Assembly: GCA_011524805.1 (NCBI GenBank)
Contig: WTJO01000039.1
Span: forward strand, 1-22,100
Direction of reading: 5' to 3'
Length of the DNA: 22,100 bases
Source of the DNA: Alphaproteobacteria bacterium
Lineage (GTDB): Bacteria > Pseudomonadota > Alphaproteobacteria > Puniceispirillales > Puniceispirillaceae
The notes beneath the pieces are model-generated. The model searched no databases and was not told the origin of the DNA. It saw only the letters and a program-made list of their open reading frames with translations. Positions 16,293 through 22,100 of this stretch are shown piece by piece. The stretch's first letter is position 1, and every line of letters begins with the position of its first letter. The translations under genes and the position numbers were made by a program.

Positions 16293-16324
16293 ATCTGATA
16301 TGTGCCTGCAAAATAGCCAAGAAT

Positions 16325-16337
16325 GGTATCATATACC
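16325..16337. promoter_or_regulatory. GGTAT-CAT-ATACC dyad between divergent transporter genes
   Basis: A perfect 5-base inverted repeat with a 3-base centre sits 33 bases upstream of the EamA gene and about 125 bases before the MFS gene. It resembles GntR-type operator symmetry. No regulator is nearby, so this is a candidate only. Confidence 0.3.
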
Positions 16338-16461
16338 TGTTTTCCTTTTACCGCGTTTCCCCAAAAATGGCGCGTTGTAGTTAAAATATCTGTCCCACGG
16401 TCTAAATTAGGTCTATACCAGTAGATAATACACGCCTGCAATAACTGAAATCTAAACCCAT

Positions 16462-17727
16462 ATGAAATCTGCCTTTCTTGACGCTATTCACAAGCCGCAA
16501 ACCCTGTTGATGGTGATGGCAGCGGCCATGCCTCTATCGTTCTGGGCATGGACGGTTATGCTGAATAATTTTACCGTGGATGTGGCAAATTTTACCGGCC
16601 GCGAGATAGGTATTTTGCAGTCTCTTCGCGAAGTGCCGGGCTTTCTGTCATTTCTGGTAGTATATCTGCTGTTTTTCTTCACAGAACAGCGTCTGGCATT
16701 GCTTGCCCTTGGGCTGTTGGGTGCGGGGGTGGCGTTAACAGGCTATTTTCCCTTTGCCATCGGGCTGTATATCACCACCATTATTTCATCTATTGGGTTT
16801 CATTATTATGAAGCCTGTAACCAGTCGCTGACCCTGCAATGGCTGGATAAAAAAGATGCCCCGACCATTATGGGCAGGATTTACGGGGTAGGGGCGGCCG
16901 CCCAGCTGCTTACCATCGGAGCCTTGATGGTGGTGTATATGCTGGCCATGCCGGAGATTAGCTGGGAGGCGCTTGGCAGTTCTGACAGTCTGGCAGCAGA
17001 TGCGGAAAGCTATCAGCCTACCTATCTTGTGGCAGGGCTGGCCAGTGTTGTTCTGGCGGTATTTGCTTTTGTGATATTCCCCAGATTTGAGCAGAAAACA
17101 GCGCAAAGGCGTCAGATTATCCTGCGCAAACGCTACTGGCTATATTATGCGCTTACCTTTATTGCGGGTGCGCGCAGGCAGATATTTCTTGTGTTTGCCA
17201 GCTTTTTGATGGTCGAGAAATTTGACTATTCGCTTGTGCAGATCACCTTGCTGTTTCTGGTAAATGCCGGCTTTAATATCTGGCTGGCACCTATTGTAGG
17301 CAGAATTATCACAAAAGTGGGCGAGCGCGCTGCGCTGGTGTTTGAATATCTGGGGCTGATTGGTATTTTTGTGGCCTATGCCTTTGTTGATTCAGCGATT
17401 ATGGCAGCAGGGCTATATGTTCTTGATCATCTGTTTTTTGCCTTTGCGATAGCGATTAAAACCTATTTCCAGAAAATTGGCGATCCCGCAGATATGGCCA
17501 GCACGGCCAGCGTTGCCTTTACCATTAATCATATCGCGGCAGTGATTGTGCCTGTCAGCTTTGGCCTGTTGTGGCTTATATCGCCTGCGGCTGTGTTCCT
17601 CTCAGGTGCGGCGATGGCCGGCATCTCATTGCTGCTAAGCCTGAATGTTCCACGCCATCCCGAAGCAGGGGCTGAAATTGTGCTGTCACCCAGAGCAGGC
17701 TGGGGCACGTCTAGCAGAACAGCCTGA
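16462..17727 (+). CDS. MFS transporter
   Basis: This 421-residue protein has about twelve hydrophobic segments and the major facilitator layout, including a polar central loop near residues 210-225 (RFEQKTAQRRQIILRKRYW). The substrate is unknown. No ribosome site is evident before the ATG at 16462, but the N-terminus has a short polar stretch followed by the first helix, as expected, so I keep this start. The SAM methyltransferase gene follows after about 70 bases on the same strand and may be co-transcribed. Confidence 0.8.
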   Translation: MKSAFLDAIHKPQTLLMVMAAAMPLSFWAWTVMLNNFTVDVANFTGREIGILQSLREVPGFLSFLVVYLLFFFTEQRLALLALGLLGAGVALTGYFPFAIGLYITTIISSIGFHYYEACNQSLTLQWLDKKDAPTIMGRIYGVGAAAQLLTIGALMVVYMLAMPEISWEALGSSDSLAADAESYQPTYLVAGLASVVLAVFAFVIFPRFEQKTAQRRQIILRKRYWLYYALTFIAGARRQIFLVFASFLMVEKFDYSLVQITLLFLVNAGFNIWLAPIVGRIITKVGERAALVFEYLGLIGIFVAYAFVDSAIMAAGLYVLDHLFFAFAIAIKTYFQKIGDPADMASTASVAFTINHIAAVIVPVSFGLLWLISPAAVFLSGAAMAGISLLLSLNVPRHPEAGAEIVLSPRAGWGTSSRTA

Positions 17728-17798
17728 CAGCCTGTTTGACCTGTCTTGATTTTTGAGGTTTGATATAGGCGGGACAGACGTTTTCGTGGGGGGCGATG

Positions 17799-18425
17799 AT
17801 GACAGGCCAGCAGGATAATCCCTTTTTGAAACAGGCTTACAAGCTGGATAGCCAGCAGGCGACCAAAGAGTTATATCGTGACTGGGCGGAAAGCTATGAT
17901 GATACCATGGCAAGCCATGATTATCGCACGCCTGCACGATGTGCCGAAGCATTATTGCGGCACCTGCCTGACAGGACAGCCCCTATTTTTGATATTGGCT
18001 GCGGTACCGGTATTTCGGGCATGGCGCTTGCGGGTGCAGGCTTTGCCACTATTGACGGGTCTGACATTTCAGAGGAGATGGTAGATAAGGCGCGCAATCT
18101 AGCCGGTGTCTATCGCAACCTGTCTGTGGTTAGTCTTGAAAATCCGTTCAGCTTTGATAATAGCTATGCTGCTATTACGGCGATGGGGGTGATCGCTGAA
18201 AAACACGCACCGCCTGAAGCTATTTCCCAGCTTCTGGACAAGCTGTCGGCAGGCGGGCTATTGGTATTCTCGCTAAATAACCATACGCTGGAGAATCCAG
18301 CCTATATGGCAGCATGCAATGCGGCGGCACAGACAGGCAAAGCAGAAATTCTCGAACAGGAAATGGGCCCGCATATTGTCAGGCTTGGGATGACCTCGCG
18401 TATTATGGTGCTGAAAAAGCTATAG
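17799..18425 (+). CDS. Class I SAM-dependent methyltransferase
   Basis: This protein of about 208 residues has motif I DIGCGTGISG (residues 65-74), the acidic motif II region TIDGSDISEEM and a core beta-sheet ending LVFSLNNHTLENPAYM. It matches small-molecule methyltransferases of the Methyltransf_11/25 type, and the N-terminal ELYRDWAESYDD is common in that group. The acceptor is unknown. The second ATG (17799) is preferred over 17796 because the GGGGGG site at 17788-17793 is better spaced. The last Leu codon and stop overlap the opposing EamA gene by 6 bases. Confidence 0.84.
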   Translation: MTGQQDNPFLKQAYKLDSQQATKELYRDWAESYDDTMASHDYRTPARCAEALLRHLPDRTAPIFDIGCGTGISGMALAGAGFATIDGSDISEEMVDKARNLAGVYRNLSVVSLENPFSFDNSYAAITAMGVIAEKHAPPEAISQLLDKLSAGGLLVFSLNNHTLENPAYMAACNAAAQTGKAEILEQEMGPHIVRLGMTSRIMVLKKL

Positions 18426-19328
18426 CCTGCCTGTGCGTTTCAGATGTTGCTCGCGCCGCAAAATATACCAGCTGGCACCAATAATCACGAGTGTCCCCAG
18501 AATGAAATTCAGGCTGATATGATCATTAAAAGCGGCTATCCCGACAAAGATAGATAGCGGTGCAGAGGCATAGTGAAATGGCGCAAGGGTAGAGGCTTCG
18601 GCAAGCTGATGAGATCGTGCCATCAGAAATTGTTGCAGGCTGGAAGCAAGCCCGATACCGATAAGAATGCTCCATAATCCATAGGTATCTGCTGAAAATA
18701 CGGGAACAGACAGATCAAGAAACACCATCAAAAGCAGAAATAAGACCGAGCCAGCCAGATTATACCAGATAGCTGTTGAAATTGGCGCATCTGAGGCACC
18801 AAGTTTGCGCAGGAAAATATACATGAGCGCGCCGCAGAATGGTGACAGCATCCCTGCAATCAACCCCTCGACCGAATAGCTTGAAAAGATCTCGCTACCC
18901 GGATTAAGAACAATCAGTACTCCAATAAAGCCGGTGCTAATGCCCGCAACACGCCTGATACCGATGCGTTCAGCCAGAATAAGCGGCGCCATCATGGTGA
19001 TAAACAGGCTCATGGTCTGGGCAAGCACGGTTGCCAGTGAAATACTAAGCTGAATAACAGCATATAGATAGCTTGCCAGCCCCATAAGGCCAGCGATTAT
19101 CCGTGCCACAAGCACAGATTTCTGAGTGACCTGAAATAGCGCGCGGCCGCGCTGAATATAGCCATACACAAGCAATAGAGGTATGCTGAAAATATATCTG
19201 AAACACAGAATAACGATCAGTGCCGTCTCGGCAGAAATGGATTTAACAAAGGCACCAATCGCGATAGAAATCACTATCTGTGCCATCAGAAATGTTATGG
19301 CGAGGGGAAGATTTTGTTCTGATGTCAT
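18420..19328 (-). CDS. EamA/DMT family transporter (second copy type)
   Basis: From the ATG at 19328 this is a 302-residue inner-membrane protein with two EamA repeats (LCFRYIFSIPLLLVYGY; LATVLAQTMSLFITMMAPLILAERIGIRR; LAPFHYASAPLSIFVGIAAFND). Substrate unknown. The frame is open to 19415, but the 29 extra residues include FWGNFWG, encoded by 12-base tandem repeats, and do not look like a family N-terminus. Neither start has a strong ribosome site. It is only distantly similar to the transporter at 15375. Its TAG stop overlaps the end of the methyltransferase gene. Confidence 0.83.
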   Translation of the reverse strand: MTSEQNLPLAITFLMAQIVISIAIGAFVKSISAETALIVILCFRYIFSIPLLLVYGYIQRGRALFQVTQKSVLVARIIAGLMGLASYLYAVIQLSISLATVLAQTMSLFITMMAPLILAERIGIRRVAGISTGFIGVLIVLNPGSEIFSSYSVEGLIAGMLSPFCGALMYIFLRKLGASDAPISTAIWYNLAGSVLFLLLMVFLDLSVPVFSADTYGLWSILIGIGLASSLQQFLMARSHQLAEASTLAPFHYASAPLSIFVGIAAFNDHISLNFILGTLVIIGASWYILRREQHLKRTGRL

Positions 19329-19345
19329 AGAGAAAACTGCAAATC

Positions 19346-19392
19346 TGCCCCAAAAATTGCCCCAAAAATCGTCCTGTAGAACGCCCAAAAAT
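19346..19392. repeat. 12-bp tandem repeats upstream of the EamA gene
   Basis: TGCCCCAAAAAT occurs twice in perfect tandem (19346-19357, 19358-19369). A third partial copy, GCCCAAAAAT, ends at 19392, roughly two periods away. A similar CCCCAAAAAT occurs near 16363 before the MFS gene. The location suits regulator binding, or the leader part of an extended N-terminus. Confidence 0.45.
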
Positions 19393-19615
19393 CTGGCTGG
19401 AGATATATCTACCACATGTCAGGCCATCATGCACCTTTCCGGCAATGTTTGCATATAGCGGGTCTGGGCAGTATGGGTGCTGATATGTCCATTTTATTCT
19501 GGCTGTTAATCGCCAAGGCTACAAGCGCTATATCCATTCCTGTTATAGGGCGTGCATAAGGTGTAAAATTATATTTTGGCCTAGGGCAGGGAAATATGGC
19601 AGAGTTAATCTTGCC

Positions 19616-19665
19616 TGAGAGGGGGCGCCCCCTCTCACATAGCATAAATCCACATAGCGTAAATC
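19616..19665. repeat. 22-bp perfect palindrome followed by two 15-bp tandem repeats
   Basis: The 358-base stretch between the EamA gene and the beta-oxidation gene has no convincing gene. It holds a perfect 22-base palindrome at 19616-19637 (arm TGAGAGGGGGC and its complement). This is followed by two direct repeats of CACATAGCATAAATC (19636-19650, 19651-19665, one mismatch). They end 21 bases before the start codon at 19687. The RNA could fold into a 9-base stem with a GCGC loop; as DNA it could be an operator. No T-run follows, so termination is unlikely. Confidence 0.55.
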
Positions 19666-19686
19666 TAGCAAAAGAGAATTTTAGAT

Positions 19687-21594
19687 ATGACAGAATTTCA
19701 GCATTGCAGCTTTGAGATTGATGACCGCCAGATAGGGCATATCACACTTGATGTCCAGAATAGCTCTGTCAATATCTTGCGAAATGAGGTTGTGGCAGAG
19801 CTGGCACAGCTTATATCCGAGATTGAGCAGATGGACGGGCTTAACGGGCTGGTGCTGTCATCTGCAAAACAGAATGGCTTTGTCTATGGCGCTGATATTC
19901 ACGAATTTTCCGAGCTGAAAACAGAAGCTGATGTCCGCCAGATGATGGGCGTGGCGCATGACATGCTGTGGCGTATCCAGCAGCTCCCTTATCCGACTAT
20001 CTGCTGTATTGACGGGGTGGCCGTAGGGGGCGGTCTGGAAGTGCCGCTTGGGTTTGACCATATCATCCTGACAGAATCAAAAAAGACCATGCTTGGCTTT
20101 CCTGAAATTAATCTGGGCATAATGCCCGGCTTTGGCGGTACCGGCAGGGCAGTGGCGCGTATCGGGCTGATACCGGCGATGGATATGATTTTTACCGGCA
20201 AGCCTGTAGGTGCTGCACGGGCATTAGAGGTAGGGCTTGCCTCCGAGGTGGTGGCCGACAGAGACGGATTTGATGCAGCCATCACACGCTGTCTTGACAA
20301 GCCGGCCACCCGCCATGCTGACCCTGATGCAGATGCGCTGGCCGAGGCGCTGTCCTATGCCCAGCAGACCTATCTTGCAGGTGCAGACAGGCGGCATATG
20401 CCAGCATTATTCTGGATTTACGAGCATATCGAAACAGCAAAAGGCTGTGCTGAGGCGCTGACAAAAGGCGAGCAAAATCTGTTTCCGAAGATGATGTTAA
20501 GCGAGGCTAGCCATCATCTAAGGCGGGTATTTGCAATGACAGATGCCGTCAAGAAATCTGCCCGTGGCGACAGCCAGATCCGGCATGTGCATGTGATAGG
20601 CGCAGGCACGATGGGCGGCGATATTGCAGCTGTATCTGCGCTAAGAGGGTGTGAAGTCACCCTGACAGATATGAACCCAAAGGCGATTGATGCGGCGATT
20701 GACAGGGCCGCCAGCCTGTTTGACAAACGAAGTTCCGAGCCTGAGGCAGCAAAGGCACGGCTGATGGCTGACCCTCAAGGCGAGGGGGTTGCACGTGCAG
20801 ATATTATTATTGAGGCGGTGGCAGAACGGCTGGAGATCAAACAGGCAGTCTTTGCCGATATAGAGAAGCGCGCGCATAAAAACGCTATTCTGGCCACAAA
20901 TACCTCATCTATCATGATAGAGGATATTGCGTCTGCGCTAGATGCACCTGAACGGCTGGTCGGGCTACATTTTTTCAATCCTGTGCCAGTCATGCCTCTG
21001 GTAGAGGTGATAGCCGGCAGGCAGAGCGACCCGTCAGCACTAGGGCGCGCCATGTGGTTCTCAGGCCAGCTTGGCAAAATGCCTGTGGCAGTGAAATCTG
21101 TAAAAGGCTTTCTGGTTAATCGTGCCCTGTTGCCTTATCTATTCAAGGCAGTGGATGTACTGGAAGCTGGCGAGCAGGCAGACAAGATTGATCAGGCATT
21201 ACTTGATTTCGGTATGCCGATGGGGCCGATTGAATTATGTGACCAGATAGGGCTGGATGTATGTCTGGATGTTGGCCATGTGCTGGGTGTGCCAGACAGG
21301 GTGGCTGCCAGATTTGAAGCGCTTATCTCTGCTGGCAAGAAAGGCCGTAAAACACAGGCGGGGTTCTATCAGTGGGATGGCAAAAAGGCGGTCAGGGAAC
21401 GCGCCAGCTATCCTGCATCTGAGCTGGCGGCACTTGCAGAAGATATTCTGGCACCGCTTATCGCACATTGTCGCTCTGCAGTTGACGAGCAGATTGTCGC
21501 CTCAAAAGATGACGCGGATATAGGCTGTATCATGGGTATCGGCTTTCCGCGTTTCAAAGGCGGGCCGCTAGGCTGGGCAGACTATCCGCGCTAG
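19687..21594 (+). CDS. FadB/FadJ-type enoyl-CoA hydratase / 3-hydroxyacyl-CoA dehydrogenase
   Basis: This 635-residue bifunctional enzyme of fatty-acid beta-oxidation is shorter than typical FadB/FadJ (about 700-730). The N-terminal crotonase domain (about 1-190) has the oxyanion region YGADIHEF and catalytic Glu118 and Glu140 (GGGLEVPLG, FPEINLGIMPG). The NAD domain begins at VIGAGTMGGD (about 303-312) and keeps catalytic His428 in LHFFNPVPVMPLVE. A C-terminal helical domain (KGFLVNRALLPYLF) follows. It hydrates enoyl-CoA and oxidises the 3-hydroxyacyl-CoA. No thiolase gene lies in view, and the gene's start has an AAGAGAA-like ribosome site. The stop shares a CTAG with the opposing dehydrogenase gene. 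Confidence 0.93.
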   Translation: MTEFQHCSFEIDDRQIGHITLDVQNSSVNILRNEVVAELAQLISEIEQMDGLNGLVLSSAKQNGFVYGADIHEFSELKTEADVRQMMGVAHDMLWRIQQLPYPTICCIDGVAVGGGLEVPLGFDHIILTESKKTMLGFPEINLGIMPGFGGTGRAVARIGLIPAMDMIFTGKPVGAARALEVGLASEVVADRDGFDAAITRCLDKPATRHADPDADALAEALSYAQQTYLAGADRRHMPALFWIYEHIETAKGCAEALTKGEQNLFPKMMLSEASHHLRRVFAMTDAVKKSARGDSQIRHVHVIGAGTMGGDIAAVSALRGCEVTLTDMNPKAIDAAIDRAASLFDKRSSEPEAAKARLMADPQGEGVARADIIIEAVAERLEIKQAVFADIEKRAHKNAILATNTSSIMIEDIASALDAPERLVGLHFFNPVPVMPLVEVIAGRQSDPSALGRAMWFSGQLGKMPVAVKSVKGFLVNRALLPYLFKAVDVLEAGEQADKIDQALLDFGMPMGPIELCDQIGLDVCLDVGHVLGVPDRVAARFEALISAGKKGRKTQAGFYQWDGKKAVRERASYPASELAALAEDILAPLIAHCRSAVDEQIVASKDDADIGCIMGIGFPRFKGGPLGWADYPR

Positions 21595-22100
21595 CCTTTC
21601 ACAATCTCTAACAGCGCTCCTGTCATCTGGTTCAGCCCCATATCGCCGCCAAATTCCATTGGCCGCAGCGCGCGTTCGGCAAAGCCCTTAGTAACCGCAT
21701 CTTCTATCAGCTCGGCGGCAGTGAGCATATGCTCATTGCCCGAGCGGTGGCCTAGCCAGTCAAGCATCATTGCACCGCTGAGGATGGCGGCTAGCGGATT
21801 GGCCTTATCCTGTCCCATAATATCGGGCGCACTGCCATGCGCCGGCTGGAATAGGCAATGATGATCGCCAATCTCGGCAGAGGCCGCCATGCCCATACCG
21901 CCCACCAGCCCGCCTGCCAGATCAGAAAGAATATCGCCAAACATATTTTCCATCACCATTACATCAAACATCCAGGGCTTTCTGACCAGCTCAAGCGCGG
22001 TGGCATCAACATAAGCATGGCCTGTTTCAATATCGCTAAACTGTTTTGCCCGCTCGTCAAAAATCTGTCTGAAAAAGGCAAACGCCTGAAACACATTGGC
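21591..22100 (-). CDS. Isocitrate/isopropylmalate dehydrogenase family protein (5' partial)
   Basis: The frame stays open through the right edge of the window, so about 169 C-terminal residues are seen and the start is missing. [23 protein letters not shown] holds the conserved Asp pair that binds the divalent metal. [29 protein letters not shown] is the NAD(P)-binding and C-terminal signature of the beta-decarboxylating dehydrogenases (isopropylmalate, isocitrate, tartrate/malate). The partial length prevents choosing among them; leuB-like or tartrate/D-malate-like are the main options. The stop overlaps the beta-oxidation gene by four bases. Confidence 0.85.
   Translation of the reverse strand, partial: ANVFQAFAFFRQIFDERAKQFSDIETGHAYVDATALELVRKPWMFDVMVMENMFGDILSDLAGGLVGGMGMAASAEIGDHHCLFQPAHGSAPDIMGQDKANPLAAILSGAMMLDWLGHRSGNEHMLTAAELIEDAVTKGFAERALRPMEFGGDMGLNQMTGALLEIVKG

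Noticed and set aside
17738..17795. TTGACC-containing candidate promoter before the methyltransferase
   Set aside because: No acceptable -10 at normal spacing; read-through from the MFS gene is as likely.
19427..19645. 72-codon minus-strand open frame upstream of the beta-oxidation gene
   Set aside because: It runs through the 22-base palindrome and has no recognisable protein pattern or ribosome site.
1..22100. tRNA/rRNA genes, insertion sequences, CRISPR arrays, prophage or toxin-antitoxin genes
   Set aside because: None was recognised by eye on either strand. The intergenic regions are short and the genes are metabolic or transport genes.

Overview
This window looks like chromosomal DNA from a streamlined, aerobic, heterotrophic marine alphaproteobacterium. 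A SAR116 / Puniceispirillum-like lineage is my best guess. That is inferred from gene content (DadA-like dehydrogenase, IlvD-type sugar-acid dehydratase, uronate dehydrogenase, a GrdB-like protein, many EamA exporters), tight gene packing and a mid-range base composition judged by eye. I see no rRNA, tRNA, insertion sequence, CRISPR or phage gene. All complete genes look intact.

Layout. (1) 1-3229 is one-carbon metabolism: a 5'-truncated Cys-containing GrdB/PrdB-like protein on the + strand faces a minus-strand fhs-folD pair that interconverts formate, 10-formyl-THF and 5,10-methylene-THF. (2) 3230-3462 is a dyad-rich divergent control region, followed by a dgoK-like 2-keto-3-deoxy sugar-acid kinase (3463-4389). 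(3) 4404-5963 (minus) is a DadA-like FAD amino-acid dehydrogenase under a complete tandem glycine riboswitch with a plausible promoter. (4) 5997-8895 (minus) is a close-packed run of glpD, a DUF952 gene, an unknown 79-codon gene and a TSUP permease. Divergent from it are a predicted one-helix microprotein (about 9075-9164) and glpK (9224-10702). (5) nudC (10740-11687) lies on the minus strand. (6) 11857-16292 is a sugar-acid region: an HpcH/HpaI aldolase on the + strand ends at a strong terminator, and opposite it run an EamA transporter, an IlvD/Edd dehydratase and a uronate dehydrogenase. (7) 16462-19328 holds an MFS transporter, a SAM methyltransferase and a second EamA transporter. (8) 19687-22100 holds a FadB/FadJ-type beta-oxidation enzyme and the C-terminal part of an isocitrate/isopropylmalate dehydrogenase-family protein.

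How the genes may work together. Glycerol is handled by GlpK and GlpD. Uronic or aldonic acids may be handled by uronate dehydrogenase, dehydratase, DgoK and aldolase, although the exact substrates cannot be read from sequence. Amino-acid-derived C1 units may link the glycine-sensing dadA gene to fhs/folD. No transcription regulator is encoded here, but several perfect dyads sit in the intergenic regions. Three convergent gene pairs overlap at their stop codons, a sign of compaction. The features most worth attention are the glycine riboswitch on a dadA-like gene, the microprotein before glpK, the GrdB-like Cys protein beside fhs/folD, and the palindrome-plus-tandem-repeat leader of the beta-oxidation gene.
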